A program made the translations under genes and the position numbers. Source: Strigomonas culicis (taxonomy: Eukaryota; Euglenozoa; Kinetoplastea; Trypanosomatida; Trypanosomatidae). From it: a stretch of DNA of 34,485 nt. Shown one piece after another: positions 25,098-33,622 of the stretch. The notes beneath the pieces were generated by a model, which searched no databases, was not told where the DNA came from, and saw only the letters and a list, made by a program, of their open reading frames with translations. The DNA lies in assembly GCA_000482145.1 (NCBI GenBank), contig AUXH01000151.1:1-34485 (forward strand), written 5' to 3'. The first letter of the stretch is position 1. Every line of letters starts with the position of its first letter.

Positions 25098-26423
25098 CGA
25101 CGAGCAAAGGGGGAAGAAGCGTCACGCGCTTACTTTTTGATGGCTGGTTCTTTCGTTTGTTTTCTTTGTTTTTCTTTTTATTCTATTTTCTTTCTTTTTT
25201 TTTATGAATCGTCGGTGTTGTCGGTACTATATTTGCTTTGACTTCTCTGTTTAGTCTGTTTTGTTTTTTTCTGAACGCGTAGCGGTGGAGCCAAACACGT
25301 AGAAACAAACAAAACGAAAAAAGTACTTCAACCAACAGCGGATCGATAGTGTTAAAAAAAAAAGAGAGAGAGATAGGGAAAGAAAAAAAAAAGACAAGAA
25401 TCGAAAGTAATAAAAGAGGGGGAAAAAATGTATCTCGAACTATACAATAGAGTAAAAAGGGGTAATAGTAGCAATTAGGAAAAAAAAAACTAAGAAGCAC
25501 TTGCAACTGGAGAAGAAAAGAATGGAAAAGAGATGGAAGCAACAAGGGAAAAGAAAGTCGAAAGAAAGTCTACAATTAGAGGAAAGAGAGTGCACCACTA
25601 TACATACCTATATGGTGGAATGGTAAACAGCTTTTGTTGTTGTTGTTTGCTTCAAACAAATAGGAGATCCAAACAAGAAAAGAAGATATGTATAACAACA
25701 ATTCAGTGTTTTTTATTATTAAGGTTATTTAGATTTTTTTTTATTTGTGTTGTTTTGCGTTTTTTTTTTGAAATGAAGGAATAGTAAGCACGTTACCATA
25801 CAAAAGGACTGGAAGGAAAAGAAAAAAAGAAAAGAAACATGGGCATACGATCCACATTATCTTTTTTTTTTGTATTTCATATTCTTTTTTATTTTCGGTA
25901 TTATGATTACTCACCACAGAGTTCGTTTTCTTGGTACCATTTTATTATTATACTTATACGTCTTCTTTACTTGAGGCACGTCACTAATGTAGTTTATAAT
26001 CGGGTCTTTATGTTGACTGTTTGTTGATGTTCTCTTTAGATTGGATATTTTTCGTTTTCGATTTTTAGTTCTTTTTTATTTGTTTATGTTGTATCGCAAC
26101 CAAAAGGAAAACTATAATTATAAATAGTTAAGCGTAAACCATCTAATTATATATATATTTATAAAGAGTGGTATTAGTTATGAAAGCAAAAAGTGTTTTT
26201 CAAGTACTTCATGCACTTTCCATGTTAGCATGCTCATGAACAAACAGCATCAGACTTGAAGAAGGAAGAAAAAAAAAAAAGAACGAACCAGAAAAAAGGG
26301 GGAGGTCATGGACGCTTGATAAGTGGTGCCCTTCTCGTGCCCTGTCTTTATTTTTAATCATCTTTTTTTCTTCTTCTTCATACGTACATGTGCATGTATA
26401 GTGTTCGTCTGAGGCTGTGTGCT
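25098..26423 (-). other. Long AT-rich spacer between CBS and BTB-RCC1 genes
   Basis: About 1.3 kb without a gene. The plus strand is T-rich at about 25140-25275, A/G-rich at 25300-25560 and T-rich again at 25640-26100. On the sense strand this gives a strong pyrimidine tract opposite 25352-25560; the first AG after it lies at 25326-25327, predicting a leader of about 230 bases for the BTB-RCC1 gene. AGs closer to the ATG lack a tract before them. Confidence 0.5.
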
Positions 26424-27491
26424 TCACTCCTTCTTGGCCTCGAGCGCCGCGATCTTCGCGCGGAGGTCGGTGACCTCCTGCTGCAGCGTCTCGTACGTCG
26501 GCCGGCGCACCTCGCCCTGCAGAAAGCCCTTCTCGATCATCCAGTTGTCGTCCGCGAACTTCGCCATGTAGTTGCGGATGCCGTCCGGGAAGAGCACGAC
26601 GCAGCGCTGGTCCGCGCGCAGGTCCCTCGCGGCCTCGAGCACGCCCGCGAGCGCGGCGCCGCTGCTGCCGCCGACGAGCAGCCCCTCCTCCTTGTGCAGC
26701 TCCCGCGCCAGGTCGAAGCTCTCCTGGTCGCGCGTCTTCACCCACTGGTCGACCAGGTCGCGGTGGCACACGGCCGGCACGAAGTCGTAGCCGATGCCCT
26801 CCACATGGTACGCGCCGCTCTCCGGGCGCGTGGGGTCCGCGATGATGCTGCCGTAGGGGTCGACGCCGACCACCTTCACGTTGGGGAGCAGCTCCTTCAG
26901 CCGCGTGGCGACGCCGGTCATGGTGCCGCCGGTGCCGGTCGTCACGACAACCATGTCGACCTTGCCGCCGCACTGGTCGTAGATCTCCTGGCCGGTCTGG
27001 TAGTGCGCCTCGAAGTTGCTGGGGTTGTTGTACTGGTCCAGCAGCACGTACCCCTTCTCGTCCCGCAGCCGCTTCGCGATGCCGATGAGGCTCTCCGGGT
27101 GGTCGTGTGCGAGCGCCGTCTCCGTGCGGATGACCTCTGCGCCGAGCGCCTGCAGCGTCACCTCCTTTTCGTGCGACATCTTCTTCGGCATCGTGATAAC
27201 CATGCGGTAGCCCTTGGCGGCCGCGGCCATGGACAGGCCGATGCCGGTGTTGCCGCTCGTCGCCTCGACAATGACGGAGCCCTGCTTGAGGCGTCCCTGT
27301 GCCTCCGCATCCTCGACCATCTTGCGAGCGATGCGGTCCTTCACGCTGCCGCCGGGGTTCGTGAACTCGCACTTGGCGACCACCTCGCACTTGATGCCGT
27401 GCCGCTGCGGCACCTTGTTCAGGCGCACGCACGGCGTGTGGCCCACCGCCTCCAGGATGGTGCTCAGCACCGCTGTATTCAATGCCGCCAT
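26424..27491 (-). CDS. CBS: Cystathionine beta-synthase, short trypanosomatid form
   Basis: The protein has 355 residues, with ATG at 27491 and TGA at 26424. It is a fold-type II PLP enzyme that condenses serine and homocysteine to cystathionine in trans-sulfuration toward cysteine. Visible motifs are NPGGSVKDRIA with the PLP lysine at 51, EATSGNTGIGL at about 75-85 (substrate/PLP phosphate loop), QYNNPSNFEAHY, GTGGTMTG at about 185, and GGSSGAALAG. The EGIGYDFVP...LVDQW and FDLARELHKEEGLLVGGSSG segments separate CBS from cysteine synthase. Neither the N-terminal heme-binding region nor the C-terminal Bateman (CBS-pair) domains of the animal enzyme are present, so regulation by heme or S-adenosylmethionine is not expected. 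The last 25 residues (LQQEVTDLRAKIAALEAKK) have coiled-coil character. Some trypanosomatid CBS enzymes also show cysteine synthase activity. Confidence 0.9.
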   Translation of the reverse strand: MAALNTAVLSTILEAVGHTPCVRLNKVPQRHGIKCEVVAKCEFTNPGGSVKDRIARKMVEDAEAQGRLKQGSVIVEATSGNTGIGLSMAAAAKGYRMVITMPKKMSHEKEVTLQALGAEVIRTETALAHDHPESLIGIAKRLRDEKGYVLLDQYNNPSNFEAHYQTGQEIYDQCGGKVDMVVVTTGTGGTMTGVATRLKELLPNVKVVGVDPYGSIIADPTRPESGAYHVEGIGYDFVPAVCHRDLVDQWVKTRDQESFDLARELHKEEGLLVGGSSGAALAGVLEAARDLRADQRCVVLFPDGIRNYMAKFADDNWMIEKGFLQGEVRRPTYETLQQEVTDLRAKIAALEAKKE

Positions 27492-27498
27492 GGATTCG

Positions 27499-27540
27499 CT
27501 CGGTAGAATGAAAGAGAAATAAGAACGAAAGAAAGGGGAA
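27499..27540 (-). promoter_or_regulatory. Predicted trans-splice acceptor for CBS
   Basis: On the sense strand a C/T tract (opposite 27504-27540) runs into an AG at 27499-27500, only seven bases before the ATG. No other AG lies between tract and start, so the mature leader before the start codon should be very short apart from the spliced leader itself. Confidence 0.5.
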
Positions 27541-27989
27541 GACGCAAATAAAGAGTTAATAACTAGCGCTTAGCTGAAGAGGGTGAGAGAGAGAGAAGCT
27601 TACAGAACACACGGACGGAACGCCAAGCTGCCATATGCCTACAGATTCATGCTGCCGTCATGAAAATAAAAACACCGTGGTTTTTAACGTAAACACAACA
27701 ATATACACACGCGGAAAAAAAAAAGAGCGAAAATATTAACAAGCAAAAGCACATTGTATCTGCAGTACAATTAGACCAGAAAATAAATAATAACAAATAA
27801 CAACAAAAATAACGCGAACCTATTTCTTATGCTCACTTACAGAGTGGAGGTATATAGAAGTGTGTTTGTGCATATACATGTGTGCGATTGCTTGCGACTA
27901 AAACGGTAGAAAGGAAAAAGCGCAAAGAAAAAAAAGACACTCAAACAATTATATATATATATGTATATACTGTTACAGCTCATATGATC

Positions 27990-28010
27990 ATTATTATTAT
28001 TATTATTATT
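27990..28010. repeat. (ATT)7 microsatellite
   Basis: Seven ATT units in the spacer after the frameshifted unknown gene. Confidence 0.8.
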
Positions 28011-28248
28011 ACTCACGTGCTGGAACTGGTATACAGAACTAACAACGGGTAGGTGGCATGGTGGACATCGCCATAAGCATGGTCCACAGGCGTCAGAAGA
28101 GAAGTGCGCAGTCCTGTGTGCAGAGACAACTTGAACACATACCTTTGAAGAGCAAACAGAAGAAAAAAAGGAAAAGAAGGAAGGCAATGAAAAACAAAAA
28201 CAAAATGGTAATAATAATATTAATAATTTACATACACTGGTACACGTC

Positions 28249-29932
28249 TTAGAACTGCATCGACGTGAACGCTTTCTTGTCGCGCCGCCTGTCCTCGTCC
28301 GAGGTCTGGCTGGGCCGCAGCAGTGTCACCTTCATCCTGGGGCTGGCCTTGCCGCGGTGGTGATGGTGGTGGTGGTGGCCGCCGTCCGCGCCCTCCGGCC
28401 GGTTGTTTGCGCTCTGCGCGCGCACCGGCCACGGCGGCGTGTTCACTGCCGTCGCGCGGCGGTGCCCCGGCGCGGCGGTCGGCGTGGACACCAGCGCGCG
28501 CGGCGGCGTGGGGGGTCAGCAGTGACGGCGTCGGCAGCCACCCGCCGCCGGCCGCGGCCGCCGCCGGCTGCAGCAGCGCGCCCGGCGCGGGCCCCGCCGC
28601 GGCGACGCTGGAGCTGTGCGCCGTGCACGGCAGCGAGCCGCGCCGCGTGCCGCTGCCGTCCTCCGCGTCGGACCCGACGGACGAGCGCGCGCTGAAGAAG
28701 CGGTGCGGCGCCGGCAGCAAGATGCCCTCCTGCCGGCCCTGCTCCGCCTCGGCGCCGAGCAGTGGGTGGTACACCGGCGACCGCGGCTTCTCGTCCTCCT
28801 TAACGCAGACACTCGGCCGGGCGCCGCCGCGGCCGTCGTGGCGGCTCTCCTCCTTGTTCTGGATGATGCTGAAGGTCGGCGTGCGGCGGCCGACGCCGGT
28901 CGACGCCGTCTTGCGCGTGCGGACGGTCGGTAGTTTTTCCTCCGGCGGCAGCCGCACCGCGGTGGTGCGCGTCGCGCTCGCGAGCGTGGACGGGGTGGTG
29001 GCCGCGGCGCTGAAGCTGCTGCCGTTGACCGCGACGACGCTGCCGCCGTTGCTGCTCTTGCCCAGCATGATGCTGCTGCCGGTCGGCGCGCCGCCGCCGC
29101 TGTTGAAGCTCCAGCGCAGCGCGTTGATGTTGCTGCCGCTGTGGTTTGAGTGCGACAGGCGCGCCGCGCTGCGCGGCGACGTGGCGTCGTCCGCGCCGGA
29201 GGCCGGCGAGCTTGTGCGCAGCTGCGAGCCCTGCCGCGCGCTGAGGATGCCGGGCGGCTGCAGCACCACGCTGCCGGCGTCGTCGAGCGCGCCGTCCACG
29301 ACAGGGGTCATCGCCCCGCTGCTGCCCGGCGGCGGCCCCGGCGCGCAGCCGCCGAAGCAGCTCGCCGCCGACAGCCGCGGCAGCTCCGCGGCGAAGGCCG
29401 CGTGCCCCAGGTCGTGGCGGCTGCGCACGACGTGCAGTTCCAGCCGCACAGCCGGCGCCGCCTCGGCGCCGACGTCCTGCAGAAAAGAGTCGTCGTCCTC
29501 GCGGGGGCTGCTCGACAGCGGCGGGCTCGGCACGCCGCCGGCGCCGTCAGGCGGCGCCTGCTGGAACACGGCGGCCGTCGCCGCAAAGGTGCTGCTGGCG
29601 AAGCTGGAGACGTGCGTGAGCGCCTGGTAGGTGCCCGCGTCGGACCCGCACGTCGCGGCCAGTGGCGCCGGCGCGGGCGCGCTGCCGGGGCTGCTGCCGG
29701 GGCCGGTGCTGCTGGGCGGCCGCTGCTGCGCGGCGGGCGGCAGGCACAGGTGGCAATCCTCCGGGCTCTGCAGCGTCGCGCTCGTGTCGCGCTCGTCGCG
29801 GCCGGGGAAGGAAGCGGCCGGCCGCACGATCTGCAGCAGCACGTTCGCGGCCGGCACGCGGTGCCGCGCAAGGATGGTCTGCAGCGCATTAAGAACCTCC
29901 TCCTCTAACGCCGCCGCCTCCATCTCCGTCAT
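28249..29932 (-). CDS. Low-complexity protein of unknown function, interrupted by a one-base frameshift
   Basis: I do not recognise this protein. The start chosen is the ATG at 29932 (MTEMEAAALEEEV); further upstream the frame begins only with a TTG. Residues 1-40 are helical (LNALQTILARHRVPAANVLL), then the sequence is Ser/Pro/Ala/Gly-rich with patches such as FFSARSSVGSDAEDGSG. At the six-C run of the sense strand (28510-28515) the original frame runs on into Arg/Ala/Gly-rich sequence and AT-rich spacer, ending at 28220. The frame one base away instead gives nearly all G/C third positions and a sensible tail: VNTPPWPVRAQSANN, seven histidines, then SPRMKVTLLRPSQTSDEDRR and a TAA at 28249. 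That frame is closed by a stop at 28516-28518 directly before the run, so the switch must occur at or just after it. One base too many in the homopolymer, by sequencing error or real mutation, explains this best. Confidence 0.65.
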
Positions 29933-30848
29933 GAGAGCGGACGTGCGCACAAGCTGGGGGGGGAGGGGAGGGAATAGGTAGGGTGCAGGGGTGGGGAGGG
30001 CGTGGCCGTGAGCCTCACGGAAGGTCCCGCTACCGCTAGTACTACTCAACAGAATACAATTCTGTTAGGTTGCTGCTGCTTTTTTTTTTACTCTTCTTCG
30101 TTTGTTTGTTTGTTTGTTTGTTTGTTTGTTTGTTTTGTAGTGAAACTATATTATACTAGTTCGACTTTTGGCTTCTTCTAAAGCTGATGTTGTTCGGCAA
30201 CAACAAAAAAAAAAAAACAGATAATAAAAAAGAAAAAAGAAATCAAAAAAAAGGAAATAAACGATTGATATATAGATATGTATAGAATCCAGATATATTT
30301 TTTTCTTCCAGTGCTACAGGATAGGTAGAGAAAGGGGAAGAGAAAGAATAACAATCAAAGAGAAAAAATAAAAAAGAATCACAAACATGGCTGTTTGTAT
30401 ATACATAGCCACTCCTCACAGTGTACTGGTGTAACAGTGCAATTGATTCATGTTGAGTCTTTTTTTTTTAATAATCATATATAGGTAAGTACTAAATATA
30501 ATATGAGAATAAGTTTTCTTGTTTTCTTTTCTTTCCTTTCATGAACAGCAAACCACACGCACACACATATATATGTACACACAAACATATGCACGAAAAA
30601 AAAAGTGGGAAAAAGGTTGGCAGAACTATACAATTGCTAAGAGAAAAGAAGAGGAATAAAAAAAAAAAAGAGGGAGAAAAGCGTGCACTCACTTACATGT
30701 ACTTACAAGAACTGCTGCACTGTGTACGCTATCAGTATTAGAACCTTCACTGGCAGACGTTCTCTCCCTCTCCCTCTCTCTTTTTTTACGCTTCATCCTT
30801 GATTCTTTCCAAAAAGAAAAAAAAAGAGCTTGAGAAGCGGGAAAGGCC
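29933..30848 (-). other. Intergenic spacer upstream of the frameshifted gene
   Basis: About 0.9 kb, AT-rich, with a TTTG repeat (listed separately), A runs at about 30201-30255 and mixed purine stretches at 30320-30380. No gene is supported. The stretch at 29950-29975 is C/T-rich on the sense strand and close to the ATG. Confidence 0.55.
30100..30136. repeat. (GTTT)9 microsatellite
   Basis: Nine consecutive GTTT units on the plus strand, immediately after a T run and a CTT-rich stretch. Confidence 0.8.
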
Positions 30849-31652
30849 TTACTTCTTCTCCTCCGGCTTCGCGTCCAAGTCACGGCAGTAGGGCCCCGGC
30901 GGCTCCTTGAAAAAGATGGACGTGCGGCCGCCGGCCGGCATCGACACGACGCGGTCCGGGCGCTGCGGCCCCTTCATGTAGGGCTTCCCGGCGCGCAGGT
31001 CATCGACGAGCTTCTTGATGCTGTCCCACGTCAGGTCCTCCAGGTAGTCGTAGCTGTACTGCGGCGGGTTGCTGTAGTCGCTGACGACGAGCATGGGCGC
31101 GTTCACGCAGGCGCCGAGGCACTCCATCTCGCCCACCGTGATGAGTCCGTCCGCCGTCGTGCCGTGCATGTCGATGTTCAGGTACCTGAGCGCGCGCTGC
31201 ATCAGCTCGTCCACGCCGCACAGCATGCACGGCGTGGTGCGGCAGAACTGGATGTGGTACTTGCCGACCGGGTGCCGGTTAAACATGGAGTAGAAGGTGA
31301 CCGTCTCGAAGACGTGCATCGGCGGACACTCGCAGATCTTCGCGATCTTGTACATGGCTGTCACGGGGATGTACCCGCCCTGCTGCTGCATGGCGAGGTG
31401 CAGCAGCGGGATGGTCGCCGAGATGCGCTTGCCGCGCGGGAACTTGGGCAGGATCTCGTGGTGGATCTTCTCATAACTCGCCGTCGTGAAGTCCCACGGG
31501 ATGCGCGTGTTGTCGCCGTCCGTGTTCTGGTGCCGCATCTCGCCGTGGATGGCGCGGCGCGGCGCCACCAAGGCGGCAGCAGCAGCAGCTGCGCCTGTGC
31601 GCGGCACACCGCCGGCGGCCACCACCGCACGAGATGCACGCTGCAGCCACAT
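30849..31652 (-). CDS. NDUFV2: NADH:ubiquinone oxidoreductase 24-kDa [2Fe-2S] subunit (NDUFV2/NuoE)
   Basis: The protein has 267 residues, with ATG at 31652 and TAA at 30849. It is the electron-input subunit of mitochondrial complex I carrying the N1a [2Fe-2S] cluster. The four ligands are in the classic spacing: Cys137 and Cys142 in FCRTTPCMLCG, and Cys178 and Cys182 in ECLGACVNAPML. Other family marks are AIPLLHLAMQQQGGYIP-type sequence near 81-96, VFETVTFYSMFNRHPVGKYHIQ at 114-135 and TADGLITVGEMECLGAC. The first 35 residues are Arg/Ala-rich without acidic residues (MWLQRASRAVVAAGG), fitting a mitochondrial targeting peptide. The C-terminus beyond the thioredoxin-like domain (DRVVSMPAGGRTSIFFKEPPG) is usual for the eukaryotic subunit. 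Confidence 0.95.
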   Translation of the reverse strand: MWLQRASRAVVAAGGVPRTGAAAAAAALVAPRRAIHGEMRHQNTDGDNTRIPWDFTTASYEKIHHEILPKFPRGKRISATIPLLHLAMQQQGGYIPVTAMYKIAKICECPPMHVFETVTFYSMFNRHPVGKYHIQFCRTTPCMLCGVDELMQRALRYLNIDMHGTTADGLITVGEMECLGACVNAPMLVVSDYSNPPQYSYDYLEDLTWDSIKKLVDDLRAGKPYMKGPQRPDRVVSMPAGGRTSIFFKEPPGPYCRDLDAKPEEKK

Positions 31653-31709
31653 GACCGTTGTGTGTGTGGGAGGGGGGGGAGAGTGAGGGGGGTGGCGGAT
31701 GGACCAATA

Positions 31710-31747
31710 CTAACGGGGCACAGAGGGGCGAGGTGAAGGAAAGAGGG
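31710..31747 (-). promoter_or_regulatory. Predicted trans-splice acceptor for NDUFV2
   Basis: A sense-strand C/T tract opposite 31714-31747 ends in CCCCGTTAG with the AG at 31710-31711, 57 bases before the ATG. It is the first AG after the tract. Confidence 0.5.
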
Positions 31748-31946
31748 GCACCGTACAAAAGAAAAAAAAACTAATAATGATAATAATAATAATGTTAAGT
31801 GTGTACTTGCTTACTAACCTAAAAAGTGCGCGATTGCTACTTCTACTACTAAAGAAGGTTGGCCAAATGTATATACCCTATGTATACCTAAAGGTGCACT
31901 GCTTACTGTCAGACAGACACACAGGAAAACAATAGATATATATACG

Positions 31947-31970
31947 GAGAGAGAGAGAGAGAGAGAGAGA
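31947..31970. repeat. (GA)12 microsatellite
   Basis: Twelve GA units on the plus strand, so a CT run on the sense strand that may also act as a pyrimidine tract. Confidence 0.8.
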
Positions 31971-32710
31971 AGGAAAGAAACAGAAACATGTAGAATGGGT
32001 ACACATGGAAGTGCAAAATGCAGATGATGGAGAGAAGAGCAACGAGTGTGGCGGCCCCGGGAGCTCCGCTCCATGGTGGTCCTCCGTACTATCAGAGGAG
32101 AAGGTTTTGTGTGTGTGTGTTATTTTTTTTTTGGAATCTCTAGAAGGAAAAAGAAAACAAAATACAAATTCAAATACAATCGTTTCTGGAAAAGGTAAGG
32201 GGAAAACAAGAAGAAAAGAAAAAACAAGCATCGTACAAAAGCAGTTGAGAATTGCCTTCTTCTTTGTTCATTTTGTTTGTTGTCTTTTTTTTCTTGTTTT
32301 TTCTTGTTTTCTTTTCTCTTCATTTTAGAATTTGCAGCTTTGTAGGGTGTGCATAATGGTACTGAAAAAAAACAAGACCAAAAGTAAAACATCTATGAGT
32401 TGACGAAAAAAAAAAAAGAAGTATAAGTAAAGGAACGAAAAAAAGGAATATGAAAAAAAAAGAGACTAAGCAAGATAATAATCGTAAGCCGTGAAGCGTT
32501 GTCCGTGTATCTATACACTCCCCCGATGGTATCAACCATGCTCTGTGAAAGGAGCCTACACGCGCACAGCCTTACTACTATCGTCTTGAGTGTTCCTTAC
32601 ATTAAGTATCTATCCCTTTTCTTCTTTTTTTTTCTTACTGTTTCAGTTCCTTCGCTAGCCTTTTTTTTTTCTCTCTTCTTTCCTTTTCTTTCGTTTTTTT
32701 TTTTCTCTCT

Positions 32711-33262
32711 CTACTTGCGCTCCGCGATCGGGGCGGCGCGCTTGGAGCTCTTCTTCTTGGACTTCTTCAGCAGCGCCTTGTGGAGGTTGGGGACGACACC
32801 GCCGCCGGCGATGGTGGCGCTCACTACCTTGTTCAGCTCCTGGTCCCCCCGGATGGCGAGCAGCAGGTGGCGCGGCTTGATGCGCTCCGTCTTCTGCTGC
32901 TTCGCGGCCGCGCCGGCGAGCTCGATCACCTCGGAAGTGAGGTACTCCAGCAGCGCGGCGCAGTACACCGCCGCGGAGGCGCCGCAGCGCTGTTTGCGGA
33001 AGAGCCCGTCCTTCAGCCGCGAGTGGATGCGGCCGACCGGGAAGTTGAGGTCCGCGCGCGCGCTGCGCGACATGCGCTCGCGCTTGCCCGCCTTGCCGCC
33101 GGTCTTGCCGCCGCGCTTGCCCTTGCCCTTGCCCTTGCCCTTGCCGCCCTTGCCGCCGAGCTTGCCGCCGGACACCACGCTCGTCTGGTCCGCGGTCGCG
33201 GAGCCGGGGCCCATCATGGGCATCGGCGGCGCCGGAGCGTTCTCCTCACCCGTGTAGGACAT
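32711..33262 (-). CDS. Histone H2A.Z variant
   Basis: The protein has 183 residues; the ATG at 33262 ([10 protein letters not shown]) is the only sensible start, since the frame upstream translates spacer sequence. The N-terminal tail of about 75 residues is much longer than in core H2A and contains a Gly-Lys array, including five GK pairs in a row, offering many acetylation sites. The histone fold spans about 80-165: [20 protein letters not shown], a [18 protein letters not shown] helix, [18 protein letters not shown], and [17 protein letters not shown]. The GD after AIR and the [11 protein letters not shown] block mark H2A.Z, not core H2A. In trypanosomes H2A.Z pairs with the variant H2B.V and marks transcription start regions of polycistronic units. 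The C-terminal tail is basic. Confidence 0.95.
   Translation of the reverse strand: MSYTGEENAPAPPMPMMGPGSATADQTSVVSGGKLGGKGGKGKGKGKGKRGGKTGGKAGKRERMSRSARADLNFPVGRIHSRLKDGLFRKQRCGASAAVYCAALLEYLTSEVIELAGAAAKQQKTERIKPRHLLLAIRGDQELNKVVSATIAGGGVVPNLHKALLKKSKKKSSKRAAPIAERK
33116..33145 (-). repeat. Five tandem hexamers encoding Gly-Lys pairs in the H2A.Z tail
   Basis: Five perfect CTTGCC units on the plus strand (GGCAAG on the coding strand) encode five consecutive Gly-Lys pairs. The identical codons suggest expansion by slippage. Confidence 0.8.
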
Positions 33263-33622
33263 GGCGGTGTTCTGGTTTTGTGGTTGGTGGTGGTGGTGTA
33301 AAAACTGTACACAAAAGGAATGAGAAGGAAGAAGAAGGTCAGAAAGGGAGTATGTTTGAGAAGCGGACACAATAGAACAGCTCAACAACAACAGCAAGCA
33401 AACGAAAGAACGAGTCGAAGAGAAAAAAAAAAGATGTGAAGTGTAAACAAACACACACGTGTGGCGTTGCGTGTGGCTCGAGGTTGCACAAAGCACCCCA
33501 AGAGAAGGGCACTGCGGTCAGACCCACACACACACACAACAAAGGCAAGCATTCGTTTAAGAACAAGAGAGAGAACATGCAGTCACCATAGGATAGAATG
33601 GGCCCCCACACCCCGCCCCCCG
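33263..33622 (-). other. Intergenic spacer upstream of H2A.Z
   Basis: A 360-base spacer between the PHD-like gene and H2A.Z, with a CA/AC-rich stretch near 33525-33540 and no supported gene. Confidence 0.55.
33305..33337 (-). promoter_or_regulatory. Predicted trans-splice acceptor for H2A.Z
   Basis: A sense-strand tract of C and T (opposite 33315-33337) is followed by TGTACAG with the AG at 33305-33306, 42 bases before the ATG. It is among the clearest acceptor patterns in the window. Confidence 0.55.

Larger units (their letters stand above)
27492..28248 (-). other. Intergenic spacer upstream of CBS
   Basis: An AT-rich spacer with A-rich and TA-rich stretches and the ATT microsatellite listed separately. 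Short frames here lack coding character. The CBS processing site is listed separately. Confidence 0.55.
31653..32710 (-). other. Intergenic spacer between H2A.Z and NDUFV2
   Basis: About 1.06 kb, mostly A/G-rich on the plus strand. It contains the AG microsatellite listed separately and one small GC-rich island at about 32040-32110. Minus-strand frames across the island (to 117 codons) are Phe/Ser/Leu-rich translations of pyrimidine tracts and not convincing genes. T-rich plus-strand sequence at 32600-32710 follows the H2A.Z stop. Confidence 0.55.

Noticed and set aside
26424..27491. Cysteine synthase (CysK) as the name for the PLP enzyme
   Set aside because: The EGIGYDFVP and LVDQW segments and the EEGLLVGGSSG block follow CBS and not CysK, although some cysteine synthase activity is possible.
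28220..28515. Continuation of the unknown gene in its original frame to the stop at 28220
   Set aside because: It loses third-position G/C bias, turns Arg/Gly/Pro-rich and ends inside AT-rich spacer; the alternative frame is better supported.
31878..32231. Small minus-strand protein of 117 codons between NDUFV2 and H2A.Z
   Set aside because: It mainly translates pyrimidine tracts into Phe, Ser and Leu; only a short GC island in its middle looks different and that is too little to call a gene.
33263..33496. Upstream extension of H2A.Z to 33496
   Set aside because: It translates low-complexity spacer and crosses the predicted splice acceptor; the ATG at 33262 gives the normal histone tail.
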